A stretch of DNA of 64,000 bases, from contig CM057066.1 in NCBI GenBank assembly GCA_029945375.1, positions 496,001 to 560,000 on the forward strand, given 5' to 3'. The stretch comes from Agaricus subrufescens. Taxonomy: Eukaryota; Basidiomycota; Agaricomycetes; Agaricales; Agaricaceae. The notes under the pieces are model-generated. The model searched no databases and was not told the origin of the DNA. It worked only from the letters and a program-made list of their open reading frames with translations. This document shows, piece by piece, positions 24,881 to 35,423 of the stretch. Both the position numbers and the translations under genes were made by a program. How positions within the stretch are numbered: the stretch's first letter is position 1; each line of letters begins with the position of its first letter.

Positions 24881-26431
24881 ATGCTGGGAACCCTCTTGCT
24901 CTTGTTCGCTTTATCTGGGGCGCTGGCTATTCATTTCCATCCCTTGGATGCAAAACCGGGGCTAATTGATAACGGAACATTTGGTCCTGAGGTGGAGGTC
25001 GTCCATTTATTTCACGGCGACGCTCCTATTGGTGTTACTATCAGCAAGACTGGAAGAGCATTTGTGTCATTCAATCGGTTGTTTAGTTCACTTTAGTCAT
25101 AAAGATTGCTCACGCTGATATTACGAGGCTCCTCTAGTGGTAACTTGACCCAAAGTCCTGCTACGTTGGTTGAGATCGTCAGCGATGACGGCGAAGTTCC
25201 ATTTCCCAATGGGGAATTCAATACACCTCCTGGGGGGCTCACTAATTCGAGTTCGGGAGCGACTTTAGGATCGGGTGATTCAGAACATGCCATCAATACC
25301 CAAGGGCTTGTTGTTGATTCGAAAGACCGACTTTGGGTGTTGGATAAAGGTAGACCATCGCCTGGTGGAGATAATTTGCTTGCTTCACCTGGCGGTCCGA
25401 AACTACTGGGATTCGATCTGACGACGAATGTGACGAAACCGTTTAAGACCATTACCTTCCCACTGAATATCCTTCCGCCAACTGGTTATCTTAATGACCT
25501 TCGAGTGGATTTGAGGTCAAGTTTGACCGAGTCTGGGCAAGGCATTGCGTATATCTCTGATAGCGGCAAGTAGCTTCTTCCTTCCTTCTCTCCTATAGAT
25601 ACAAGAAGTTTAAGGTGAATACTCTTCTAGGCGGCTTCGGCATAGTCGTTGTCGACCTTGGGACTGGTGAATCGTGGAGACACTTGAATCAGTTGATCGA
25701 GGTCTCTGTGACCTCCCGCTTTCTCGCGACGTTCTTTGGGGTGCCAACCTTCGCTCGAACACCTGGGACGCCGAGCTTCCACTATGAGGTTGCCGGAGGT
25801 GGAGGCGGTATTGATGGTTGGTGGCACTGACAGCCAGACACTTGCCGATTTTGACATAAAGACAATAGGCATTGCTCTCAGTGCCGATGGAAACTTCTTC
25901 TATTTCACCCCTATAGCGAGCCGCGATATGTACCGTGTTGAAACCTCGGCTTTGAGAAGGAACACGAATAAGGATCCCCAAGCATTTTTATTGGCAGCAG
26001 ACAGTGTGCAATACCTGGGTGAGGTAAGGATATGCCACGGCACTAGCGCTAGCAAGTTATCTGACCTTACTCATGACATTTAGATGGGCGGACAAGCAGA
26101 CGGCATGGAAGCTGACAACACTGGCAAAATTTACATCAGCAGCCCTGAGCACAATGCAATTAATATTTTCGACCCAGACACCGGGCTTGTTTCTTTGTTT
26201 GTGCGCTCGCCAATATTAGCCTGGGCGGACACTATGAGGTGAGAGTAGCTTCAGTTGTTCATTGGCACTGATATACTAAGCCTGGTACCCAGTGTGGCCG
26301 ATGATGGATTTTTATACGCAACGGTAAACCAGTTATGGTTGAGTGCAGGGTTCCAGAACGGCGTTGACAAGAGGACGAAGCCGTTTGCGTTGGTCAGGAT
26401 AAAGATAGACGGCGGAAGGGTGTCACTTTGA
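24881..26431 (+). CDS. Major royal jelly/yellow-like secreted protein, copy 2
   Basis: Six exons: 24881..25077, 25138..25565, 25631..25816, 25869..26023, 26084..26238 and 26293..26431, giving 419 residues. Every exon has the same length as in copy 1 (197, 428, 186, 155, 155, 139 nt), so no indel has been accepted in coding sequence since duplication. Signal peptide MLGTLLLLFALSGALA. Same propeller motifs, for example VVDSKDRLWVLDKG, GYLNDLRVDL and IALSADGNFFYFTP. Intron 2 begins GCAAGT rather than GT: a GC-AG intron at the place where copy 1 uses GTCCGT. The frame would stop at TAG two codons later if this intron were not removed. Function is unknown, as for copy 1. Confidence 0.9.
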
Positions 26432-26513
26432 TTGTTGTGAACAGACGAAGAACAAAAGGCTTTGTATTAGATAATGACAATGGATCATTTGATTATTGTT
26501 CACTCACCGCCAC

Positions 26514-26520
26514 TATATAA
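26514..26520 (+). promoter_or_regulatory. TATA-like box of CBM19-like gene
   Basis: TATATAA-type element about 135-140 nt upstream of the ATG at 26655, in the spacer after royal-jelly-like copy 2. Confidence 0.4.
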
Positions 26521-26654
26521 ACCTCTTATCCTGCTCTCATGCCGGCTAGCCTTCTTTATCCTTCTGCTATCTTATTCTTTGCTGCAGGCCAGGTGCCTTG
26601 ACGAACGCACGAATTTTTTCAAGACACGTAGATCATTTTAAATTTCCGCGCTAG

Positions 26655-28184
26655 ATGTACAAGAAGCAAGTCTTCGTCCTCTCTTTACTTGCTGCACTGG
26701 CCCGCGTCCATGCCGTACCCCTTTTCCTACGCAGTGGAAATAACGGTGGATCGGATTTTGTAAAGCAAAATGGGCTTGATGCTCAAAAGCAGAATCAACA
26801 GTTTGCTAGTATGAAACAAACAGACTCCTGTCCAGGTGCGTGGTTACTAGTAGTAATTCCTTTCCTCATTCTGACGGGATTCACAGATGGAAGCGATGCC
26901 TGTATAGATGGCGGTTTTGCCCAGTGTGTTGGTGGCAAGTGGGTTGTGCAGCCATGCTCCGGCGATCTCAAGTGCTTTTCGCTCCCTCTTCTCAACAAAC
27001 CAGGTACCAGCCTTTCTTGTATCACCGAGGCTGAGACTACCGCCCGCATTGCTGCTGCGGTTGGTGATCCTTCTGCCGGTGGTGCTTCAAGTGTTTCTGC
27101 TTCGGTTCCTTCACCTACTCTGTCCTCCACTGCCCCTTCTAATTCGTCACCTGCTAACGACGATCCGGAAGATGATTGTGAGGAGGATGCCGACGGAACC
27201 GACGATGGTGGTCCTGAAGATGACTGCGAAGAAGACGGGACTGACGATGGTGATGCCGAGGATGACTGTGAAGATGATAGCGGAAATGCTAACAGTACCG
27301 CATCTGCTGTTTCTACATCTGCCTCTAGTACCCCTCTTTCTTCATCAGCAGCCTTGGCCGCCGACGTTTCTTCGAGCTCTGTATCCTATGGAACACAACC
27401 AACATCAACCCCTACTACCTCCCCGTATCGTCGTCAAGCTATGATTCTCGTTCCTCCACAAGACTCAGCTTCCCTGGACGGTGATTCGTCGGTCACGCCC
27501 TCTGCGTCTACCGGCTCAACTTCTTCAGTGTCCGGAGTTGTCTCATCTCCTACCATCTCTCCTACACCTTTGACAGATGTTGGAAACCCTTCGCTCGATT
27601 CTTCCATCCCAACTGCGTCCCAATCCAACACTCTCATCTCAGTTTTAACCATCACTCCATCCGGCACCGGCACTGGTCTTGCGTCTCAATCAATCCCACT
27701 AGCCACTGCTACATCGTCCCCTTTTGCATCAGGAGCCTCTACTGTCACTGTCACCTCCACCGTCACTCTCCTTGTTGGTGGCGATTGCACGCCGACCTCA
27801 AGTGCTTCCATTACTTTCGAGACAGGCGCCACTTCTGTTCCCACTACCACGTCAAGTGCTTCCATTAGCTCTGAAACGAGCTCTATTCCTACTGTCTCGT
27901 CAAGTGTCTCAATCCCATCTGGCACAAGCACCAGCAAGCCCGCGATCATTGTAAATGGTCTCAGTACGGTCCCCGTATCCGCGACCTCATCGACGAGTAT
28001 CGACATCTTTGGATTTTCTTTTCCCTCTCCCGCTGCTACCTCTACGGGTACAACAAGTAGTACTAGTGATGGAGGTTTCCTCAACTTCAGTCCCGCTGCA
28101 ACTACCGCCCCTACCCCTACTCCGACCGGTTCATTGACTGATTTCGATATCCATGAGCTACTCACTGCAACTTTGAGTAATTAG
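26655..28184 (+). CDS. Secreted CBM19-like, Ser/Thr-rich protein
   Basis: Exons 26655..26835 and 26887..28184 give 492 residues. Signal peptide MYKKQVFVLSLLAALARVHA. A cysteine-patterned module (FAQCVGGKWVVQPCSG, then LPLLNKPGTSLSC) at about residues 65-105 resembles the carbohydrate-binding module family 19 segment in secreted Agaricomycete proteins; CBM19 is chitin-associated. Residues about 160-210 are an acidic block with three DDC(E/D)-centred repeats. The remainder is a long Ser/Thr/Pro-rich, mucin-like tail likely to be O-mannosylated. No catalytic domain. The 51-nt intron is a multiple of three and stop-free, so unspliced RNA would stay in frame and insert a hydrophobic stretch (LLVVIPFLILTG). 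I prefer splicing because donor GTGCGT, a CTGAC branch and acceptor CACAG are all present. Confidence 0.82.
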   Translation: MYKKQVFVLSLLAALARVHAVPLFLRSGNNGGSDFVKQNGLDAQKQNQQFASMKQTDSCPGAWLLVVIPFLILTGFTDGSDACIDGGFAQCVGGKWVVQPCSGDLKCFSLPLLNKPGTSLSCITEAETTARIAAAVGDPSAGGASSVSASVPSPTLSSTAPSNSSPANDDPEDDCEEDADGTDDGGPEDDCEEDGTDDGDAEDDCEDDSGNANSTASAVSTSASSTPLSSSAALAADVSSSSVSYGTQPTSTPTTSPYRRQAMILVPPQDSASLDGDSSVTPSASTGSTSSVSGVVSSPTISPTPLTDVGNPSLDSSIPTASQSNTLISVLTITPSGTGTGLASQSIPLATATSSPFASGASTVTVTSTVTLLVGGDCTPTSSASITFETGATSVPTTTSSASISSETSSIPTVSSSVSIPSGTSTSKPAIIVNGLSTVPVSATSSTSIDIFGFSFPSPAATSTGTTSSTSDGGFLNFSPAATTAPTPTPTGSLTDFDIHELLTATLSN

Positions 28185-28829
28185 GTCACTGATGTTGACA
28201 TACATGTTGACATACCTTATGAATACCGTAATATGTAACTAGTAGCGCGACGAGTGAACAAACGACGTTTATGTTAGATTAAGCTGAATACATACGTTTT
28301 GTTCACGGACTCCCAGATTGTCTTCGACAAGAAATTCTTCCTGTATCTTATTCTCAGGTGAGATTTAACGCAACTGAGGCATCAATTCCACAATTGATGT
28401 CGGGGTTGTGTGTAATATCTTCAATTGCTTGCCCCAAGAATATAGACTTTCCGACCACTTAGCGGCAACGACAACGTCGGGCCGTTTCATTCATCTGTGG
28501 GAGCTAATGGAGCATTGCAGTAGTTGTAGATCCCAGATCTCGAGCGGCACAGCACGTGGAATGAGTCGAGCTAACAAAAGTGCTGAGGCTTCCGCTGTGG
28601 GGCTGGATCCCGAGGCTCAGGAGGAATCCAGGTGTCGGACATGGTCTTAGCTCTCGTTTACGCTTCACACTCGTTCTTCCTTTCTTCATTACTTACTACA
28701 TACATTAATATCTTATTGGACCTCTTGTCATTTAAGCACTGACAATTCTAAAACTGACAAACGATTTGGAAACAAACCAATAGGGAAAAAAACAACATCA
28801 ACACAGTCAAGGAGAAATAGAGATTGTGC
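28185..28829. other. Spacer with one copy of a 169-bp dispersed repeat
   Basis: 3' flank of the CBM19-like gene (plus) and of the NACHT gene (minus). Contains the repeat copy at 28402-28570 described separately. No gene is seen. Confidence 0.55.
28402..28570 (+). repeat. 169-bp direct repeat, copy 1
   Basis: Starts GTTGTGTGTAAYATCTTCAA and ends CACGTGGAATGAGTCGAG. It matches 35172-35340 in the same orientation over nearly its whole length with scattered substitutions and small indels. The two copies lie on either side of the NACHT gene. Copy 2 ends 83 bp upstream of the SSU1-like ATG, so copy 1 could be a duplicated promoter fragment or one arm of a rearranged segment. Confidence 0.75.
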
Positions 28830-31800
28830 TCAATCAGGATAGGGAAGAACATAATATCCTAAATCTCCTGCTCTCTGCTTCCTCTCTTTTGGCTGGTGTA
28901 TTCTTTCTTTCAAGTCATCTGCAGTATACTCATACACAAAAACTGCAAACCTCTGGCCTGGGCATCCACCTATCAAGACTTGAAGATCTGGCCTGTGTTG
29001 TTGAAAAAGTTGAAAGCCTGATATATATTCTTCTAATTCTTCAGGTGAGTTTGGCTGGGCAATAGAATATCAGGGAGTCAGATAGTTCAAAAATAAATTA
29101 GATCTCACATAATTCCCCAGAAGCTTCTGCTTTTGTGAGCCTACACTACAGAGCAACACATGAGAGTATACTTTGTCCCACTTAAGATGATCAAATTGCA
29201 GATCATGAAACTGGATTCTGTGAAAAAGATCTTTGCTAGTAAGCTCTTCTTTATGTATCTGTAGTTTGGATTAGACAGATAGTGGTTCCAATTGTTGTCT
29301 TACATTCCAAAATTCAAACAACCAGGTGATAAAAGTATTCCGAGAAAGCCAGGAGCCCCATCGTATGGTAGTGAAATCCAGCTGGCCAAGTAAATGAAAA
29401 ACATAATCATGACTCTGGCTTGATTTGAGTTCAGCAGGGTCATGCTGCATGAGTAAGAAATTGGGGGCATTATGAACATCTTCACGCAAATTAATGTTGA
29501 ATTCAGTTGTGGCTGAATTATTTGATGGGATGGGCCCAGAATGATATTGTGAGCAATACTCATGCCACATGGAAATATCTGGAGAATTGATGACAATATA
29601 TAGAAGTATATTATTATATGAACTCACTGGGTTCTCCATTATAAAGCTCCTTGAAGTTTTGCCAGATATTAATCAACAGCTTCCAAATGAGATTTTTTGT
29701 GTTCTTCAATGAAATATGAAATTTCTTTGATTGAGCTGAGTCCACCAAATATTCATAAAATGAAGGATGAGGAAAAACTATTCTTGCCAGAGGTGCATTT
29801 TCAGCAGGCATCTGGACCATAGAGCAGCCACTGAGTGCAGCATAGACTACATTCAGCTCAATGCCAAGAACTACAGAAACACCAATGGGAGTTTGAAGAG
29901 CTAGGCAATCCTCTGATATACCATAGAGAAAAGCACCCAAGATTTGGTGTGTCATTGGCCACATGTCAGAAGAGACTAACATGAGAATGTGGGTATACAA
30001 AGCATCAACATAGATGAGTGGCTGGTCATCAGCAGGAACAATCCCATCAATGAGAGCTATAAGCTGGTCAAGGCAGGATGTGGGGTTGCCATGATGATGA
30101 TCCTTGATGAATTGAATAGCCAAGAGAGCAAATGCAGAGTGCTGAGAGACTGCACCTGTGAGTTTCAGAAGCTGTTCCTTCCTGGGCCAACCCTCTGGCA
30201 GAGTCTGGGGATAGTTGGTTGAGATAGCTTGAAGGCTATCCCTGAGATAATGCTCAGCATCATGGTAGAAAGTGGAGTAGGAATATGGAATGGCAAAATA
30301 TATCCAAACTGGAGCCTTGGCTTGAAGAAGTGAAGTATCTAGATCATAAGACTCTAGATCTGAGGCATTAGCCAGATATCTGAAAACCAGACAGCCATTC
30401 CCTGGACTTCCACAAGCTAGGACAGGAAGTTGTGGAAAATGTAATTCAAGTTGAGGTATACCAGCAAGAATTTCTCCAAAATCTCCCTAAGGCTGGGATC
30501 AGCAGGCAGTATATGATAACTAAATTTATTCTTACAGTCATATACCTCACTCTCTTCAATAGTAATTTGTCTTGAATAATTACCATCTGAGCTGGACAGG
30601 TCTGAAGCTGAGCAAATTGGACTGGTTTCAACCCAACCTCCTGGATGACTCCTCTAGCAGTAAGTTCTCCCTGATAAAGCTGTATCAAAGCCTAGTGAGG
30701 AGAGGTTCACCGAAAATGCTAAATTATCGCTCACCTCCCATACATCAAACAACCAAAGGAGAAACTCTGACAGTTTTCCAATCACATGAAATCCATCACA
30801 CATAGTAGCATCCTCCATCTGGTTCAGCAGATCAAAGCATTGACTCTTATCTGTATCAGATGAGAATAGCTCCTTGTTTTTCGACCCATGCTTTTCAACC
30901 AAAAATGTGAAGAGTGCTTCATGGATATACTCCGTTAGTTTAAACTCAAGAGTGCTGATGGTGCTACAAAACAGGTCAACATCATAGACGCACACATTGC
31001 TATACATTCCTACTCACCGTTCAACTGAGTTTAATGACGAAATGTATTTAATCCATCTGTTTTCATACGACAGGCCTGAACAGTCAGTATCACCGAATTA
31101 TGATCTGATTTTAAACTATCAACCTACCTGGTGTCGGAGGGCAGGTTATCCGGAAGTCTTGCCAAATGGTGAGGGATGACTGAAACAAGTCATCCTCAAA
31201 ATCTTGACGGGAGATAGAAAAGTGTTTAGATCGAGCCGAGTCCAGCAGGTAGTCACCAAATGAAGCGTGATAAAAAGATGCTGGCTTCCACTGGGCATCT
31301 TCGGGATCAGAAGTATAAAGCAGTGAGTAACAGCCATTGACTGAGGCGTAAATGGTGCTCAGATCCAGATTCAGTATGACAGACATCGCCATCAACAGCT
31401 TTAGAACACGCCTCCGCCCCTCTCCCTGGGCATACAACAGAGCACCGAGCACCCGTTTTGTAGTCGGCCACACATCAGACGGGATAGAACTAAGGATACT
31501 CGTGTACAGGGCATCCAAGTGGGCAAATGGCTGGTTACCCGAGACAGAGGTCGGGAGACCATTGAGAGCGGATAGGACCTGGCCGAGGCGCAACGTAGGG
31601 TTGGCATATCGTGGATCGCCAATGAATCGAATTGCTGTGTCGGCGAGCACAAATAAGCCGGACACTGCATCAGCTAGCTGCGAGAGCTGCTCCTCACTAG
31701 GCCATTTCTTCGGCACAGTCCGTGGAAACTTTTTCTGAACTTCCTCCAGGCTGGCCCTCAGAAAACGCTCGACGTCTCGGCGAGATTCCTTCGAATTGGC

Positions 31801-32957
31801 AGGAACATGCACTTTCACGTGTGCAGACATTATCTTGTCTTCGTAGAACGTGTCAACAATATGTGGCTCTGGGCGACTTGCGATGAGCCAGCGGAGAGGA
31901 ACATCGGGATGCTGGACAACAAAGTCGGCGATGAGGCGGATGATCTCTAGCTGTGGATCATGTGCATCGAGCTCGTCGAGCCCATCCAGTATGATACCCC
32001 ACGGGTGTCCGTCAGCTCCGATCCTTCTTTCAACAAATGGTTCAACTATGAAAGTCTTGAACTGCTCCTGCATTCCTTTATTGACGAGCGCAGGATTTCG
32101 GTTTAGTTTCTCCGTGACAAAGGTGCAGTAGTCCTCGATGTGCACCGCGAGCTGGTAGGCAATGGTGATGAAGAGCTGTTGGGAACTGTTGCGCCCGTTC
32201 GGACGGGACACGAATGTGGAGGCTCCGAGTTGTTTCAAATCGGCCAGCTTGTCTGCAAGGGTCTGCATGATAGCTGATTTACCGACACCAGCCGGACCGC
32301 ACACCCAGACGAGTAACTCGTCCTTTTCTTCGTCGTAGAACCAGGTTATAATATGTTCGTTGATTTCGATGCGAGTATCTGGATGACATCTAGGGGGAGG
32401 GTCACGGGCAGAGGAATCATGTTCTGCACCCTGGATACTGTGCGCGAGAAGTAATTCCATGGCTGTGGCGTTTCATCAATCATAAACACCATGTACTCAG
32501 GTCACAATTCTCATACCTTTGCCTCTTCTATCACTTGCATCATGAATATTCACTGTGGTGTAATCCATCATTACAGGATTGTTCATGGTGAAGTGGCTGG
32601 CGTTGGTGAGAAAGCCACCGTCTGAAGTAGATTGAATTGCATTAGCTAACCACTCCGTCAGTATGCTACGCAATGCTCAATACAAATTCTCCTTACCTTG
32701 AACTGAAGTCTCTTGCGTGAGGATCCTGGGTGTACTGTTGTTGGCTGATGCTGCACCCATGACAGCATCAGGGGAAGCAGTAGCCGGAAGAGCGGTTGAC
32801 GAATTGTCGTGAACATCTGAGTTGAACATGAGCGGAATATAACGCCAAGGTAGTCGCGTGAGCACAGACCTCGAGATTCAGCCTTGCCCTTCTTGCTGCC
32901 GGAAAAGGGATTGCGAATAAATGCCTTGATTTTCTGGCGTTTTGAGCCTGATCCCAT
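28830..32957 (-). CDS. NACHT NTPase with internally duplicated C-terminal half
   Basis: STAND-class signalling NTPase of the fungal NLR-like group. Eleven exons on the complement: 32957..32870, 32816..32697, 32645..32517, 32462..31128, 31075..31018, 30963..30735, 30691..30536, 30486..29628, 29578..29304, 29258..29109 and 29054..28830, in phase throughout, giving 1207 residues. Residues 1-115 show no effector domain. Then QGAEHDSSARDPPPRCHPDTR, Walker A GPAGVGKSA, Walker B ILDGLDELD and LIASRPEPH. The C-terminal unit (exons 4-end to 8-start) is repeated by exons 8-11: WLFDVWE versus WLFEFWN, and VLACGSPGNG versus VLIGGCPGQR. The second unit begins after the Walker motifs, so it has no P-loop. 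Exon 8 spans the junction without a stop. Exon 4 is GC-richer than exons 5-11. It could instead be two genes or a decaying tandem array, but the open frames and intact splice sites argue against decay. Confidence 0.75.
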
Positions 32958-33065
32958 AATGGTCTGTGGTAATATCAGTTATAAAGTTGTGCTCGAAAAG
33001 TTTGGCAAGAGTAATGGAAAGGGGTGGGTGAGACGAGTGGGAGTTTTGGGCTGTACGTCGACAGA

Positions 33066-33464
33066 TTAGCGCCAGTTGGGATCAAACACAGCCAGAGATC
33101 CCACGTACTCAACCATCGTGACACTGACAAAAAATTCTGAGTTATTCAAGTTATTTTGCGAATACTTGCTTCCCTTTACCTGAAGACCATGAAACAACGA
33201 GACTGACATTTCTGGTTTGTAAACGAAGTAGCTGTATAAATGCTTCTTAATAGTAGACACACCCTTCGACATATGAAAACTCCTTCGTTGCTCGATGACT
33301 TCACTCTGCTCATAACCCAATACCGCCAACCAGCAATCAGATATGTATTTCGGACTGCCACGATTGTCCCTGCCATATAGCTTCCTTGGCCTCGTTGGAG
33401 CGACCCATCTCTGCAGAGAAATCCCTTTCAAGATGTAGTGAAACGTTGTATCCACCGGGAACAC
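33066..33464 (-). CDS. Possible small protein, unrecognised
   Basis: Open frame of 132 codons on the minus strand, just upstream of the NACHT gene and on the same strand. Composition is protein-like (Tyr, Trp, Arg-rich segments) but no family is recognised. A GTAAAG...CTCAG pair inside it could be a 43-nt intron but would shift frame. It may be a genuine orphan gene, an upstream exon of the NACHT transcript or chance. Confidence 0.25.
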   Translation of the reverse strand: MFPVDTTFHYILKGISLQRWVAPTRPRKLYGRDNRGSPKYISDCWLAVLGYEQSEVIEQRRSFHMSKGVSTIKKHLYSYFVYKPEMSVSLFHGLQVKGSKYSQNNLNNSEFFVSVTMVEYVGSLAVFDPNWR

Positions 33465-35171
33465 AGCCCTCCCTCCTCCACAATGGCAGACGATGCGAGA
33501 CCGTTATAGGTACGGCGAGTTCAGAGTAACATTCGTTTCGGACGGGAACTCATGACATCAGGATGAGGGGATCCTTCAAGGAGAGTTGGCTAGTAAAGGG
33601 TCTGTCGCCACAATCGTCATGCGTTGCGTATCGTTGACAATATCCATAGAACGTGCAGATACAAGCCTGAGGATCACCACGCCTTTAAAAGAGTGGTACG
33701 ACAGTGAGGTCTTGAACTGCCGTCCTGCCTGGTAGTGGCAGCGTTGTGTTGCAGTTACTGACTCCGAATAACAGTCATGCCGCAGCAACGAAAGCCTGAA
33801 TATGCGTTCATTCGTGAGTTAATATTGAGTGCGTGAGCCCCGAGTGGTATGGGGTAGGCGATGATAGCACAGGTCGAATAGCAGAACCATGGCGGGACCT
33901 GTCACAAGGATGTCACATCCCTCTCTCTAGTGGCGACATATTGATATTCTTCCCCATCCACCAAGCCTTTATCGCCGGACCTGAACGGAAAAGTTGGGTA
34001 TAGTGCTGCAGATGATAGTATGGCCAATTTTGTTGCATCCCTTCTTCGTCATTGGGACTGAGTGCATCCCGGTAGGTTGTCACCCGTCACACCTTCCCTT
34101 CGCCGGTTGTCATCATTGCAAAAGCGGAATTGGATGTGAGCGATCGAAGTGCGTATAGGACCCTAAGATTCGGGTGGGCACAGGTAGAAAGCAAGAAGAA
34201 GTAACGGGAAGCTAGCGGATGGGAGCGTCGCTGCCGAGTCACCAGCCAGATAACGCCACTATACACACATCCAAGACGGCGATTCGAATATAGTTGGAAG
34301 TAGGAAAAGAGAAGATATGCGGTGAGGACAGAGGTGGAGGGAAAAAAGCTTGTGATACTTTGTGCTTGTACTCCAGGAGGCGAAAAAGTTGATACCGCTA
34401 CAAGTGGGATGGGGAGGAGGGTAGTTGTTTGAGCGTGAAGGAAAGCCCCGGATGCTCGGTGCTGGGGATCGGTGTGGTTGGTACAAGGCTCGTGATGCAC
34501 GCGCGGGTGCCCAAGGAGGAGTTTGGGGTGGAGAGCATGTGCCCAGACTATGTTTTCTGGCAGCAAGTATTTTGCCGAAAGCATACGTCACTACAGTTGT
34601 CATCCTAGGTCATGAGCGAAAACCGTGAGCTTTCTGACTGAGGATCAGTACTTAAAAACTAACCGCACTCACACTGAGTAGCACATACCAATTACACTGT
34701 TTTAGTCGAGCAATGTCGGATGAGTGTCGGATGATCCACGTTTCTGGTATGACACCTGCGCCAATGTAGAACACGAGTTGCAAGAACGAAAGGAAACAAG
34801 CTTATGGCTAGCATTCAACACGTTCTCATTCGGGGGCTCCATACGAGAGGTTGGGTTGAAGGAGAACCAAATAACGGGAATGGTGTTAGCGGTCAGAACC
34901 AGGTAGCTTGCATAGCTGGTCCTGGCGATCGTGCTGTGAGGAGTTTCCTTGATGCTGGACCATGGGATCTTTTTGGCAATCGTTGATATGTATGCCACGT
35001 AACTCGTCTCGTCAGATTCCTTGGTTGTACCTCAGCATAAGTGAACCGTTTTTCGGAACATGCGCCGAAAAACTCACTACAATCCTATTTATACGTCATT
35101 CTGAGTCCAACAGCGGTGATAGCGGCAGCGAAAAGAAAAGAGGTAGTGGGAAGTGCGCAGTGCCTTCAAGT
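33465..35171. other. Intergenic, nothing firmly recognised
   Basis: Short overlapping frames on both strands without domains. The region separates the minus-strand NACHT gene from the plus-strand SSU1-like gene and ends at the second copy of the 169-bp repeat. Confidence 0.5.
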
Positions 35172-35340
35172 CGGGTTGTGTGTAACATCTTCAATTGCTT
35201 GCCCCAAGGATATAGGCATTGACGCTTTCCGACTCTGCGACAGTGACAAAGCCGGGCCGTTTCATGCATCTGTGGGAACCAATCGAGCACTGCAGTCGTT
35301 GTGGATCGCAGATCCTCAGCGGCACGTGGAATGAGTCGAG
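35172..35340 (+). repeat. 169-bp direct repeat, copy 2
   Basis: Same-orientation match to 28402-28570 and same length. It lies immediately upstream (83 bp) of the SSU1-like start codon and so may contribute promoter sequence to that gene. Confidence 0.75.
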
Positions 35341-35423
35341 TTAAATCTCACAGGGTCATATGTTTACGGAATGATTCGCTTACTCTTTCTCACTTACAAT
35401 TGCATGAATCATTTTACTACCGT

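Noticed and set aside
29271..30123. Separate pseudogene of a NACHT C-terminus.
   Set aside because: The frame is open upstream into the first unit, all introns have intact sites and downstream exons continue to a clean stop; it fits better as part of one gene.
30420..30490. CGSPGNG on the minus strand looked like a degenerate Walker A of a second NACHT domain.
   Set aside because: It aligns with CPGQR in the last exon of the same gene, i.e. with the C-terminal unit, and no Walker B follows.
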